Assembly (NCBI RefSeq): GCF_022712295.1
Contig: NZ_JALAGT010000073.1
Coordinates: 1-47,020, forward strand
DNA length: 47,020 bases
Reading direction: 5' to 3'
Source of the DNA: Galactobacter sp.
Lineage (GTDB): Bacteria > Actinomycetota > Actinomycetes > Actinomycetales > Micrococcaceae
In this document: one piece after another, positions 14,601 through 23,276 of the stretch
How positions within the stretch are numbered: the stretch's first letter is position 1
How the letters are laid out: each line of letters opens with the position of its first letter
Notes under the pieces: model-generated
Told to the model about the DNA's origin: nothing
Database searches by the model: none
Seen by the model: the letters and a program-made list of their open reading frames with translations, nothing else
Program-made: the position numbers and the translations under genes

Positions 14601-17149
14601 CCGCCGACCGACTCCCTTCGGAACCAACCCCTCAGCTCGTCGCGATTGGTGGTGCCGATCTTCGTGAAGACGTGACGAAGGTGCGTCTCCACCGTGCGCA
14701 CGGAGAGGTGATGATGCTCCGCGATCCATTTGCTTGAATACCCCAAGGCTGCCAGCAGGGAGATCTCACGCTCACGAGCGGAGAGTTGAGGTGCTGAGGG
14801 CAACGGCATCCAGGCTCCGAACGATGCCAGGATGCGCGCCGCAGGCGTCTCCCAGGCTGGCTGCAGCGTTGCGAGTTCCTGGCAATGCTGTCGAATGACC
14901 TCCGCCACCGGAGCGTCGACCTCCCCGGCGAGCACTGTCAACCTCGGCAGCAGTTGCGGCAGCGACTCGGGTTCTGCGAGCCCACGGATGTGAATGGCCA
15001 CCAGCTCCACCATGGGAAGGTGATCGGCCGCCGCCCAGTTGGCGGTGTCCCGGGCGACTGCCGCCGTGTCCGACGCCTGGCACCACAGACGGGCTCTCAG
15101 CGTCATCGTCAGGAGCATTCCCCTGGCCATGAGGGATACCCCGAAGCGACCGGTCTCGGCAATGCGGATGGCCTGGAGTGAAGCGGAGCGCTGTCCCAGA
15201 GCCGCCAGTGCCAAGGCCATAGCCGCCCGCGCCAAGGGGCGCACCACAAACGGGTCGTGTTCGGTCAAGCGCAGGATCAGCACATGGGCCCTGCGCTCGG
15301 CCTCCTGCCAGTGTCCCAAGGAATTCGCCTGGAGGACCTCGGCCAGATCCGCCAGACCACAGCTGGACTGGTCGGTCAGGGCAACCGCACGCAGTTGTTC
15401 CAAGGCGTCTCGGGACAACTCCGGCGCACCCGAGAACCAATGGCTTAAATAGGTGCAGAAGCTCAGCAGTTCCGCGTTGGGGCCGTAGCCGGCTCCACCC
15501 AGACCCATCATGGTGACGGCGACGTCGGAGCGTCCTGTCGCTTCCGAGAACTGACCCCGTTGCGCCAGGACCAGCGTCGAGGCCACAGCTGACCAGAATC
15601 GAGCCCGCTCCACCGGCAACTGCAGAAGTCGCGACTCGTTCGTGAGAACCTCACCGACGCTGTCGAGGTGGCCGGCCGCGGCCCTGGCCGCCATGCGCGC
15701 ACTCCTCACGGACAAGCGAACATTCTCGTGCGCTTCACGACTGGCCTCTTCGAGGGTGGCCAACCTGGCGTTGGCGGCCACCATGTCTCCCAGATCGGTC
15801 GATTCATACGTGGCCAGCCGAACCTGAAGTGCGGCATAGAGCCGATCAGGCGCCCCCACCATTGGCTTCAGCGCGGACGCCGCCCGGATCCCCCACTGCT
15901 GCGCTGCGGCGGCAAGCTCCTTGTCCCCATTGAATCGGGCTGCCACAGCAGCCCAGATGGCCGCCTTGGCCAGCTGCGTCGAATTCGCATCCTTGTGCAT
16001 CGCGATGACCGTGCAGATGCGAGTGCGCAGTCCCTCGTCGGTCCCCAGCCTCACCATGTGGTTCAGGGCGGAGGACAACCACTCGATCGGAAGCTCGAGA
16101 CCCGCCTCGAGACCGAACGCGACCAGCCGCGTCACCCTCCGACCGGCCGCCGTCGGATCGCGACGCCCCAAGTCTTCCAGGAGCGTCTGATAGAGGCGCA
16201 GGTTGATTTCTCGACGACGATCCGGACAGGTCTGTTCGTTGACGACCATGGCGTGCAGCGGTTGCTTGAAGCTGATCCTGGATCCGCCGTCCGCTCGCCT
16301 CTCGACGGCGAGAAGGCCCTGCTCAACGAGATGCGCAAGCTGTTCGGGCTGGATCATTCGCTGCAGCGGATCCTCGACGATGGGTTCTGCCGCGGCAACG
16401 AGCTGCAGGGTCTCCAACTCCTCAGCGGTGCAGCGACGCAAGAGATCTTCGGTGAGTTCGGCAGGCACGGATTCACCGGCGGCCGCCTCCCAGACCAAGC
16501 CGCGCCGACTCTGCAGACCGCCCTCTTCCTCAGTGGCCTGAACGAGCATGGTCAGGGAGGCGAAATTTCCCTCGGTCATGCGGTACCAGCGTCGCAAGGT
16601 GAGCGATTCCACGGCCTCGCACCCCAGCAGCAGACACACGTAACGTTCCGCTTCGGAGATCGAGAACGCCGGGACCGCGAACCGTCGGACTCCCGCCCTC
16701 GAAGCCAACCGAGTAGCTCCCCCGCGGATACGTCTGGCCGTCGCTACGATCCTCAGCCCGGGAGTGCCGACCAACCGCTCGATCGTGGCGGCAGCCTCAG
16801 CTGGATACTGATCGATGCCTTCCAGGACCAGGAAGCGTTCCCCGTCCACGTTCAGCGAATCGACGAGCTCCTCCGTTACGTCCTGTTGGTCCACCACCGT
16901 CACCACGGCGGAGAGTGTCTCTGACTGGCTTGCCAGCTCCGCAACGGCCTCGCCGGCCAAGCTCAACTTGCCGACCCCGTATTCGCCCACCAGGATGACG
17001 GCAGCAGCGTCACGCCTCAGACCGTCAACGACGCGGTCCAGGAGCTGGGGCTTACACACTCTGAAGGTGGTCCAGCCCGGACCTCGTTCGGTCGAGTCTG
17101 GATCACCGGCAGGCGTGGATGCTGAAGGAAATTCGATTGATGAAGTCAT
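14597..17149 (-). CDS. Large ATP-binding LuxR family transcriptional regulator (LAL-like)
   Basis: An 850-residue regulator. Residues 45-300 form an AAA/STAND-type ATPase domain with a P-loop-like GEYGVGK (55-61) and a Walker B-like FLVLEGID. The middle is all-helical and TPR-like. The C-terminus (about 785-845) is a LuxR-type helix-turn-helix (LSAREREISLLAALGY, LSVRTVETHLRHVFTKIG). Such proteins integrate a ligand signal and activate nearby operons. The residue after the P-loop lysine is Leu62 rather than Ser/Thr, with Ser63 one place late, so nucleotide binding may be altered. The start is ATG 17149 with GAGG nine bases upstream. The adjacent glycan operon begins 171 bases downstream on the same strand, making it the obvious candidate target (inference). 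Confidence 0.87.
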   Translation of the reverse strand: MTSSIEFPSASTPAGDPDSTERGPGWTTFRVCKPQLLDRVVDGLRRDAAAVILVGEYGVGKLSLAGEAVAELASQSETLSAVVTVVDQQDVTEELVDSLNVDGERFLVLEGIDQYPAEAAATIERLVGTPGLRIVATARRIRGGATRLASRAGVRRFAVPAFSISEAERYVCLLLGCEAVESLTLRRWYRMTEGNFASLTMLVQATEEEGGLQSRRGLVWEAAAGESVPAELTEDLLRRCTAEELETLQLVAAAEPIVEDPLQRMIQPEQLAHLVEQGLLAVERRADGGSRISFKQPLHAMVVNEQTCPDRRREINLRLYQTLLEDLGRRDPTAAGRRVTRLVAFGLEAGLELPIEWLSSALNHMVRLGTDEGLRTRICTVIAMHKDANSTQLAKAAIWAAVAARFNGDKELAAAAQQWGIRAASALKPMVGAPDRLYAALQVRLATYESTDLGDMVAANARLATLEEASREAHENVRLSVRSARMAARAAAGHLDSVGEVLTNESRLLQLPVERARFWSAVASTLVLAQRGQFSEATGRSDVAVTMMGLGGAGYGPNAELLSFCTYLSHWFSGAPELSRDALEQLRAVALTDQSSCGLADLAEVLQANSLGHWQEAERRAHVLILRLTEHDPFVVRPLARAAMALALAALGQRSASLQAIRIAETGRFGVSLMARGMLLTMTLRARLWCQASDTAAVARDTANWAAADHLPMVELVAIHIRGLAEPESLPQLLPRLTVLAGEVDAPVAEVIRQHCQELATLQPAWETPAARILASFGAWMPLPSAPQLSAREREISLLAALGYSSKWIAEHHHLSVRTVETHLRHVFTKIGTTNRDELRGWFRRESVGG

Positions 17150-17256
17150 TGAACGATACCTCTGAATGGGCCTGACTGACCCGTGCCGAGCGCTTGTGAT
17201 TCGTCCAAGATATAGCCCAATGCATGGTGTATCCAGAGGCTTGCGTAATTTGTGCG

Positions 17257-17267
17257 TACGTACTCAG
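17257..17267 (-). repeat. 11-base repeat CTGAGTACGTA, copy 2 (upstream of the LuxR-type gene)
   Basis: Same sequence and orientation as 14590-14600, here about 110 bases upstream of the regulator start. It lies in the overlapping palindromes AGTACT and GTACGTAC. The surrounding gap (17150-17316) also has GGGCTATATC on the minus strand near 17212-17221, a possible -10 region, and no gene. Confidence 0.35.
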
Positions 17268-17316
17268 TACTTTGCTCCGAGCCGGTAGGTATCGACACGA
17301 GCCTCCACCGGTCGCC

Positions 17317-18042
17317 TCACTCCCGGATCAAGATCACCCCGGAGTCGGGGCAATACACCACCTCGTCCTCAGCAGCCGCTCGGATCTGCGCCAGATCCCC
17401 AGGGGAGAGCGCCATCCCGGACCCACCGGACACAGACCCCACCAGCTTCGCGACACCTACGCCGTGTCGGGACAGCCGATCCTCGAAGTCGGCCAGCAAG
17501 TCCTCCGGGACCCCGGCCGCTACGGACGCCCGCGCGGCCGATTCTTCGGCGGCACGACCATCAAGCTCGGCAACCCGTGCATCCACCTCGGCTTGGACCT
17601 TCGTCAGTTGGTCCGTTGCGTAGGCCAACGCAGACTCGGCAGCTTCCACATCCGTCGCGGCCGACTCGGCGGAGTCCAGCGCAGAGAGTTCCTCGTCCTC
17701 CAGTTCCGCAGCGGTTGCCGTCAGCGACTCGATCTCACGCTGCAGCCCCTGCAAGGTCGATGCGCCTGCCTGTCCGGACATGAGTTTGGCTTCGTTGCCC
17801 TTGATTCGTTCCGCGACCTTGGCCGCCTGATCCTCAAGCCTTTGCACCTCGGCGTCAGCCGTGCGTTGGTCAGCGGCGGTCTCGTCGCGACGAAGGCGGG
17901 CCGCGTCGACGACCTCACGGGCGGAGAGCAGCTCCGGGTCCTCCAATGCCTCGCGCCGCTGTCTGGAGAGCAGGTTGCCTGCGGACACGTGAGCCTGCAG
18001 CTCGAGCAGCAGCCGCTGTTGTTCTGGGGATGCAGTGATCAC
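17317..18042 (-). CDS. CT398-like coiled-coil protein with degenerate C4 zinc ribbon
   Basis: A 241-residue homologue of the family typified by M. tuberculosis Rv2229c. A long antiparallel coiled coil (about residues 15-165; RLRRDETAADQ, QRLEDQAAKVAERIKGNE) is followed by the usual basic linker and a C-terminal ribbon region. In this family the ribbon carries two CxxC knuckles; here the first reads SGGSG and the second CPDSG, so only one of four cysteines remains and zinc binding is unlikely. I choose GTG 18042, because AAGGAG stands nine bases upstream; an upstream GTG at 18093 has no such site. In other actinobacteria the gene also neighbours a NIF3 gene, as here (88 bases upstream). The molecular role is unknown. 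Confidence 0.8.
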   Translation of the reverse strand: MITASPEQQRLLLELQAHVSAGNLLSRQRREALEDPELLSAREVVDAARLRRDETAADQRTADAEVQRLEDQAAKVAERIKGNEAKLMSGQAGASTLQGLQREIESLTATAAELEDEELSALDSAESAATDVEAAESALAYATDQLTKVQAEVDARVAELDGRAAEESAARASVAAGVPEDLLADFEDRLSRHGVGVAKLVGSVSGGSGMALSPGDLAQIRAAAEDEVVYCPDSGVILIRE

Positions 18043-18130
18043 TTGGAGGTACTCCTTGAAAGAGACAGGCTGAGAAAGTGGCGGGCTGGGCACGAAGCAG
18101 GCCTGCCCGCGATGTCGGACGTCCTGTGAC

Positions 18131-18982
18131 TCATGGCGTCAGAATGAAGTCCCATGGGTCGGTGTTGATCCCTGAAACGGCGATCTCCACGCCGAATCCC
18201 TGGTCCTGTAGGGACCTGTGCAGCACACCGGCGGCGGCTCCGAGCCACAGCCATTCAGAAGCGAAGTGGGAGACGTCCACCAGATAGGGTCGGCCACCGC
18301 CAGCCGCCTCACGGGCCTCCGAGGCCGGATGGTGGCGCAGGTCTGCCGTGACGTAGACGTCTGCACCACTGTCCCGGACCTCGTCGAACAAGGAATCGCC
18401 TGCACCGCCGCACACGGCCACGCGGCGGATGAGCCCGTCGGGATCCCCCGCCACTCGCACACCGCCCGCCACGGAAGGCAAGACGGAGTACACGCGTTCC
18501 GCGAACTCGGTCAGGCGCATGGCCCGGGGCAGGTCACCCACGCGACCAAGCCCCTCGCCCTCCACTCCCCCGGCCGACGCCACCAACGGGACGGAATCCT
18601 GCCCCCCACACGAGCGGATCAGCACCTCTGAGACTCCACCGATGGCGCAGTCGCCGTTGGTGTGAGCGGTCAAGAGTCCGCAGCGGTTCTCGATGAGCCG
18701 GTGAACCACTTGCCCCTTGAAGGTATTGGCCGCCACCGACTGCACCCCACGCAACAAGAGCGGGTGGTGAGTGATCAGCAGATCTGCTCCACGCTCCAGC
18801 GCATCGTCCACCACGGCCAGGGTCGGATCCACCGCCAGCACGATGCACTTCACGGTTTGTTCCGGGTCTCCGGTCACCGGCCCGATCGCATCCCATGGTT
18901 CCGCCAACGTACTGGGCCACAGCTCTTCTACCGTGGACCACACTTCAGCCAGGGAGGGGGACGGTGCCTCGACTCGACTCAT
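18131..18982 (-). CDS. NIF3-like (YbgI/YqfO family) dinuclear metal protein
   Basis: A 283-residue protein of the NIF3/GTP cyclohydrolase I type 2 family. It has WDAIGPVTGDP near the N-terminus (WDNxGLxxGD in most members), the metal-site ITHHPLLLRGV, LTAHTNGD (usually AHTNLD) and a C-terminal DVSHFASEW supplying the late His and Glu ligands. The fold forms a hexameric ring with a two-metal site. Its physiological role is not settled, although some members act on GTP or in cofactor metabolism. The ATG at 18982 lies divergent to msrA with 124 bases between. It is the first gene of a probable pair with the coiled-coil gene. Confidence 0.87.
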   Translation of the reverse strand: MSRVEAPSPSLAEVWSTVEELWPSTLAEPWDAIGPVTGDPEQTVKCIVLAVDPTLAVVDDALERGADLLITHHPLLLRGVQSVAANTFKGQVVHRLIENRCGLLTAHTNGDCAIGGVSEVLIRSCGGQDSVPLVASAGGVEGEGLGRVGDLPRAMRLTEFAERVYSVLPSVAGGVRVAGDPDGLIRRVAVCGGAGDSLFDEVRDSGADVYVTADLRHHPASEAREAAGGGRPYLVDVSHFASEWLWLGAAAGVLHRSLQDQGFGVEIAVSGINTDPWDFILTP

Positions 18983-19106
18983 GCCCCCAACCGTATCCGT
19001 CCGTGGGCCTGCCGCGGAACAGGTGAAGTGGGAACACCTCCGGTGTGGCGGCCCTCCGGCGATGCCCCGGGAACAATCTCGCGGGGTCCGGACGTTGGAG
19101 TCCTAC

Positions 19107-19727
19107 GTGAACATCACGCAACCACACACCAATCCAGCCGATAGCGATCAAGCCGGCCCCACGTCGTCGGGCATGAGCGCCGCGGCGACGCCGCCGGCGT
19201 CAGGACTCCTGGTGCTGGGCGGCGGCTGCTTCTGGTGCCTTGACGCCTGGTACCGCACGGTCCGGGGTGTCACCGGTGTGGAATCCGGGTACACGGGCGG
19301 ACACACTGCGCAGCCGTACTACGAGTCGGTCTGCTCCGGCACCACCGGGCATGCCGAGGCCGTGGCCGTGGCCTTCGACCCCACGGTGATCGACGAGGAC
19401 ACGCTGTTGGACATGTTCTTCACGATGCATGACCCCACCACGCTGAACCGCCAGGGGTACGACGTGGGAACCCAGTACCGCTCCGCACTGTTCCCCCTCG
19501 ATCAGGACCAAGCCACGCGCATGCAGGCGGCCATCGAGCGCAATCAGGGCAACTGGAGCCAACCCATCGTCACCACCATCGAGGATTTCTCCGGCTGGCA
19601 CCCTGCCGAACCGGAGCACCAGGACTTCTATGCCGAACACCCCGAGGTCGGCTATTGCCAGGTCATCATCAACCCCAAGCTGGCCAAGGCAAGGACACAA
19701 TTCGCCACATTCCAGCGGTCAAGCTGA
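19107..19727 (+). CDS. msrA: Peptide-methionine (S)-S-oxide reductase MsrA
   Basis: A 206-residue MsrA. The catalytic GGGCFWC motif (Cys41, Cys44) is followed by VESGYTGG, TGHAEAV, HDPTTLNRQGYDVGTQYRS and a late GYCQV cysteine suited to resolving. It repairs methionine-S-sulfoxide in proteins using thioredoxin. I start it at GTG 19107, preceded by GGAG; an in-frame ATG at 19173 lacks a ribosome-binding site and would trim only the unconserved 22-residue leader. The frame continues far upstream but that part overlaps the divergent NIF3 gene and is not coding. It is followed by cysK in a sulfur-related neighbourhood. Confidence 0.93.
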   Translation: MNITQPHTNPADSDQAGPTSSGMSAAATPPASGLLVLGGGCFWCLDAWYRTVRGVTGVESGYTGGHTAQPYYESVCSGTTGHAEAVAVAFDPTVIDEDTLLDMFFTMHDPTTLNRQGYDVGTQYRSALFPLDQDQATRMQAAIERNQGNWSQPIVTTIEDFSGWHPAEPEHQDFYAEHPEVGYCQVIINPKLAKARTQFATFQRSS

Positions 19728-19831
19728 CCCGAGCCGACTAGCCTGGAGGCAGGGACCGGCAGGTCATCTGCGACGTGCACGGCCCACCTTCGGCGTTCCC
19801 GCCTGCTCAAGCTCAAGTCGAGAGGAAACAC

Positions 19832-20764
19832 ATGCCCATCCATGACAACATCACCGAGGTCGTCGGCGGTACTCCGCTGGTCCGCCTGAATCGTCTGGCA
19901 GAGGGCCTGCCCGGCAACGTGGCCGTGAAGCTCGAGTTCTACAACCCGGCCAACTCCGTCAAGGACCGTATCGGCCGCGCCATCGTGGACGCCGCTGAGG
20001 CCTCCGGCGAGCTCAAGCCCGGCGGCACCATCGTGGAGGGCACCTCCGGCAACACCGGCATCGCCCTGGCCATGGTCGGCGCGGCGCGCGGCTACAAGGT
20101 CATCCTGACCATGCCGGAGACCATGTCTTCCGAGCGTCGCGTCATGCTGCGCGCCTACGGCGCCCAGATCGTCCTGACCCCCGGCGCTGAGGGCATGCGT
20201 GGCGCCGTGGAGCGCGCTCAGCAGATCGTGGCCGAGACGGAGAACGCCATCTGGGCCCAGCAGTTCGCCAACGTCGCCAACCCGGCCATCCACAAGTCCA
20301 CCACCGGCCCGGAGATCTGGAACGACACCGACGGCAAGGTCGACTATTTCGTGGCAGGCGTGGGTACCGGCGGCACCGTCTCCGGTGCAGGCCAGTACCT
20401 GAAGGAGCAGAACGCCGACGTCAAGGTCGTCGCCGTTGAGCCCTCCGATTCCCCGCTGCTCAGCGGCGGCAAGGCGGGCCCGCACAAGATCCAGGGTCTT
20501 GGCGCCAACTTCATCCCTGAGGTCCTGGACCAGGACATCTACGACGAGGTGTTCGACGCAACCTTGGATGACTCCGTGCGCGTGTCCCGCGCCCTGGGTA
20601 CCGAGGAAGGCATCCTCGGCGGCATCTCCGCAGGCGCAGCCGTGTGGGCCGCCCTCGAGATCGCCAAGCGCCCCGAGGCCCAGGACAAGCTGATCGTCGC
20701 GATCGTTCCCGACTTCGGTGAGCGTTACATCTCCACGGTCCTCTACGAGGACATCCGCGGCTGA
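19832..20764 (+). CDS. cysK: Cysteine synthase A (O-acetylserine sulfhydrylase)
   Basis: A 310-residue PLP enzyme of normal CysK length. NPANSVKDRIG holds the PLP lysine, TSGNTGIALA the phosphate/substrate loop, and GTGGTVSG the PLP phosphate site. It condenses O-acetylserine with sulfide to cysteine. The ATG at 19832 is preceded by AGAGGAAACAC. cysE follows 40 bases downstream on the same strand, the common actinobacterial cysK-cysE operon, so substrate supply and use are coupled. A weak TAGCCT -10-like element at 19739-19744 could be the promoter. Confidence 0.96.
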   Translation: MPIHDNITEVVGGTPLVRLNRLAEGLPGNVAVKLEFYNPANSVKDRIGRAIVDAAEASGELKPGGTIVEGTSGNTGIALAMVGAARGYKVILTMPETMSSERRVMLRAYGAQIVLTPGAEGMRGAVERAQQIVAETENAIWAQQFANVANPAIHKSTTGPEIWNDTDGKVDYFVAGVGTGGTVSGAGQYLKEQNADVKVVAVEPSDSPLLSGGKAGPHKIQGLGANFIPEVLDQDIYDEVFDATLDDSVRVSRALGTEEGILGGISAGAAVWAALEIAKRPEAQDKLIVAIVPDFGERYISTVLYEDIRG

Positions 20765-20804
20765 CACCCGCCGCCACGTCCACCACCCACGTCCAAGGAG
20801 ACCC

Positions 20805-21392
20805 GTGTCCTTCATCAGCCGCGTACGCGAAGACCTGAGCGCCGCCCGCGACCACGATCCTGCCGCGCGCAGCAACACCGAGATCGCGGTGGTGTACTCG
20901 GGCCTCCACGCGATCTGGGCGTACCGCCTGGCTCATCGCTTGTGGCTCAAGGGAGGTGCCTTCCAGTTCCCGGCCCGCGCCATCTCACAGTTCGCTCGGG
21001 CCCTCACCGGCATCGAGATCCATCCCGGTGCCACGATCGGGCGGCGGTTCTTCATCGACCACGGCATGGGCGTGGTGATCGGTGAGACCACGGAGATCGG
21101 GGACGACGTCATGCTCTACCAGGGCGTGACGCTGGGCGGACAGTCGCTGGCCAAGGGCAAGCGACACCCCACCCTGGGTGACAGGGTGACGGTGGGAGCC
21201 GGCGCCAAGGTGCTCGGAGCCATCACCATCGGTTCGGATTCCGCCGTGGGCTCCAACGCCGTGGTGGTCAGGGACGCACCGGAGAACTCGATCCTCACCG
21301 GGGTTCCCGCCCGTGACCGTCGGCGCAAGCCGGAGGAGCACGAGCCGGCGGTGGATCCCGCGGAGTACATCGATCCAGCGATGTGGATCTGA
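20805..21392 (+). CDS. cysE: Serine O-acetyltransferase
   Basis: A 195-residue SAT, the short form usual in actinobacteria. The helical N-terminus (LSAARDHDPAAR, AIWAYRLAHRLW) is followed by the left-handed beta-helix with IHPGATIGRRFFIDHGMGVVIG, VMLYQGVTLGG, KGKRHPTLGD and the exit VVVRDAPENS. It makes O-acetylserine from serine and acetyl-CoA for CysK and can form the cysteine synthase complex. The GTG at 20805 is preceded by AAGGAG at ideal spacing. A strong hairpin terminator lies 25 bases after the stop. The same domain family is found fused to a glycosyltransferase at 764-2362. Confidence 0.96.
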   Translation: MSFISRVREDLSAARDHDPAARSNTEIAVVYSGLHAIWAYRLAHRLWLKGGAFQFPARAISQFARALTGIEIHPGATIGRRFFIDHGMGVVIGETTEIGDDVMLYQGVTLGGQSLAKGKRHPTLGDRVTVGAGAKVLGAITIGSDSAVGSNAVVVRDAPENSILTGVPARDRRRKPEEHEPAVDPAEYIDPAMWI

Positions 21393-21417
21393 GCGCTTTC
21401 GCGCTCCGTCAATGCCC

Positions 21418-21461
21418 GACGGCGGTGGCCGGCCCGCGTACGCGCGCCGGCCACCGCCGTC
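21418..21461. terminator. Bidirectional terminator between cysE and the Ig-like protein gene
   Basis: Perfect 16-bp stem GACGGCGGTGGCCGGC (21418-21433) with GCCGGCCACCGCCGTC (21446-21461) around a 12-base loop, followed by TTCGGTTT. It separates two convergent genes. Confidence 0.85.
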
Positions 21462-21484
21462 TTCGGTTTGATGGAGGCAAAGGA

Positions 21485-22483
21485 TCAGATCTTCATGTAC
21501 ACCCTCAGCGCCTCCCACCAGTCGAGGAATTCCGTGTAGTAGAAGTCCACATCATCTTGCGTGTAATCATCGTCATAAACGGCGATCTCGGCCAAGGCCG
21601 CATTCGTGATCACCTGAGAAGCGGATGCGTCGACAGGTTCCCACCGCTTGGTGTTGTTGGTCGCAGACGTCAGCGCATAGCGGACGCCAACGACGAGCTC
21701 GTCTTCCCAGTAGCCGTAAGCGTCCTTCACCGCCGTGTTCAATTCCCGCATCTGCTGCACGACTGCCTTGTGATCCTTGGTGCTGACCTTGCGCATCAAC
21801 AGCACGACGGTGGACGACTTCCCGGCAGGATTGCTGACTGTGATCTTGTTGAAGTCCACAACGTCGTTGCGCCCCACCCTGAACTTCAGTTTCGACGCGT
21901 TCCGGCCGACCAGTCGGATGGAGAGCTTGGATCCGTTCATCTTCGATGCGGTCACCTTAGCGCCCGAGAGGTTGCGACCGGCCACGGTGAATACCGTGCC
22001 CTTTGCATGGTTCACCCGGGTCGCTTTGCTCGAACCGATGACCGGCTTCTTCCAGGCCGTCACCTTGAGGTTGGCTGTCTTCGAGGTCACCCTGCCCGAG
22101 GAGTTCCTGACGACCACGCGCACCTTTGCGGTGGTGCTGCGATTGGGTTGCTTGGCCGTGGTCCAGGAGGAGCGAGTGGCGGTCTTCACCGAAGTGAACT
22201 TCTTGCTTCCGGAGCGCTTGATGTACCACTGGTACTTCAAGGCCGATCCAGAGGCCTTGACCTTGAACGTCGCCTTGGCCTTGCCACGGATCGATGCCGA
22301 CCGCGGCTGCTGCACGATCTTGGGCTTGGACGCCTTCTTCGCCTTCGCCGCGACGAGGGTTTGGGACGCCGTCGAGGCATTGTCGACGGTGGCTTGGGCC
22401 ATCGGGGCGGCGACGATGGCGCCGGACAACGCTACGGACGCCGAGACGGCGACCGCGCTCAAGGCGCGCTTCATCGAAATCAC
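21485..22483 (-). CDS. Secreted protein with Ig-like domain, unknown function
   Basis: A 332-residue exported protein. Residues 1-31 are a signal peptide ending MAQA. About residues 55-145 form a bacterial Ig-like domain (PRSASIRGKAKATFKVKASG, LKYQWYIKR, KVRVVVRNSSG). About 150-235 is a second beta-rich, IPT/TIG-like segment (FTVAGRNLSGAKVT). The C-terminal 100 residues are helical and acidic, ending FYYTEFLDWWEALRVYMKI. The mature first half is very Lys/Ser/Thr-rich and basic. The start is GTG 22483, because AAGGAG lies five bases upstream; ATG 22474 is an alternative. A surface or matrix role is plausible, but no function can be named. Confidence 0.75.
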   Translation of the reverse strand: MISMKRALSAVAVSASVALSGAIVAAPMAQATVDNASTASQTLVAAKAKKASKPKIVQQPRSASIRGKAKATFKVKASGSALKYQWYIKRSGSKKFTSVKTATRSSWTTAKQPNRSTTAKVRVVVRNSSGRVTSKTANLKVTAWKKPVIGSSKATRVNHAKGTVFTVAGRNLSGAKVTASKMNGSKLSIRLVGRNASKLKFRVGRNDVVDFNKITVSNPAGKSSTVVLLMRKVSTKDHKAVVQQMRELNTAVKDAYGYWEDELVVGVRYALTSATNNTKRWEPVDASASQVITNAALAEIAVYDDDYTQDDVDFYYTEFLDWWEALRVYMKI

Positions 22484-22620
22484 ATGTACTCCTTGGGGTG
22501 GATGGTGCAGACAGACAACCCATCTTAGGCATGTTTCATCACGTGATGATGTCCTCGTGGTGCATTCCACGGTCTGGGACAAGGTAGGATGCAACAAGTG
22601 CCTTTTCCTGAAGGCATCAA

Positions 22621-22696
22621 GGGTCTTTAGCTCAGTTGGTAGAGCACCACGTTTACACCGTGGGAGTCAGCGGTTCGAGCCCGCTAGGACCCACCA
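22621..22696 (+). tRNA. tRNA-Val (anticodon UAC)
   Basis: A complete 76-base cloverleaf. The acceptor stem GGGTCTT pairs with AGGACCC (22686-22692), the anticodon stem is CCACG/CGTGG and its loop TTTACAC carries anticodon TAC at 22654-22656. The T arm contains GGTTCGAGC, and CCA is encoded (22694-22696). It reads GUA/GUG valine codons. Secreted-protein genes lie on both sides; no integrase or duplicated tRNA end is visible. Confidence 0.96.
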
Positions 22697-22718
22697 CAGC
22701 TGACCTCGGCAGAACGGC

Positions 22719-23276
22719 CTAGAGTTCACACCCCGATGCGCGGATGGTGAATTCCTTGGCCTTGCCATCCAGCGCGTCCTGCTTCAAGGCCGCGAAACGC
22801 GAGTTCGCATCGAAGTCGTAATAGTCCCTGACCACATAGCAGTTCTGCGACGTACGGGTCACCGCGAAGTTGTTCAGAGCCAGCACCATATCCGCCCCGT
22901 TCTTGTCGATCACCGCGGAATAGGCATGTTCCGTCCGGTCCACCGGCAGGCTGCGGGCAAACTCCATGAACCCTTGGTCCTCGGCAAAGAATGACCAATC
23001 GATCACGACGTCGCGACCGCTTCTACCGTAATAGTGGTTCAACAACTGCGCCGGGACACCACCATCATCGCGGACCCGATCACCGTCCACGTGTTTCGGT
23101 GTTTCGATGTTGTCTCCCCTCACCAGCGCGATGACGGTCTTCGCGGCGGTGCGCGCAGCGGTCATGGCGCTTTCCGCGGACGGCTCTGCGATGGCTGGTA
23201 CCGCGAGCGTCGTGGACACAAGACAAGCCCCGACCCCGGCCAAGGCGGCCCTCACGGCCCACTGTTTGCTGTACAC
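22719..23276 (-). CDS. Small secreted protein, unknown function
   Basis: A 185-residue exported protein. An N-terminal signal peptide ends near AIA at residue 30. VGAC at residues 15-18 weakly resembles a lipobox, but the hydrophobic stretch before it is short, so a type I signal is favoured. The mature part is mixed alpha/beta with two cysteines (in SQNCYVV and SGCEL) likely to form a disulfide, and a Tyr/Asp-rich VVRDYYDFDANSRF. The start is GTG 23276 with AGGAG six bases upstream. I recognise no family. It lies head-to-head with the acyltransferase gene and just downstream of tRNA-Val. Confidence 0.72.
   Translation of the reverse strand: MYSKQWAVRAALAGVGACLVSTTLAVPAIAEPSAESAMTAARTAAKTVIALVRGDNIETPKHVDGDRVRDDGGVPAQLLNHYYGRSGRDVVIDWSFFAEDQGFMEFARSLPVDRTEHAYSAVIDKNGADMVLALNNFAVTRTSQNCYVVRDYYDFDANSRFAALKQDALDGKAKEFTIRASGCEL

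Noticed and set aside
15668..16924. A 418-codon plus-strand frame opposite the LuxR-type gene.
   Set aside because: Shadow of the regulator; Arg/Gln/Gly-rich with no recognisable domain.
19652..20878. A 408-codon minus-strand frame opposite cysK.
   Set aside because: Antisense shadow of a well-supported gene with Gly/Val/Asp-rich composition.
22621..22696. tRNA-Val 3' end as an attachment site.
   Set aside because: No second copy of the tRNA 3' end or integrase gene could be found in the window.
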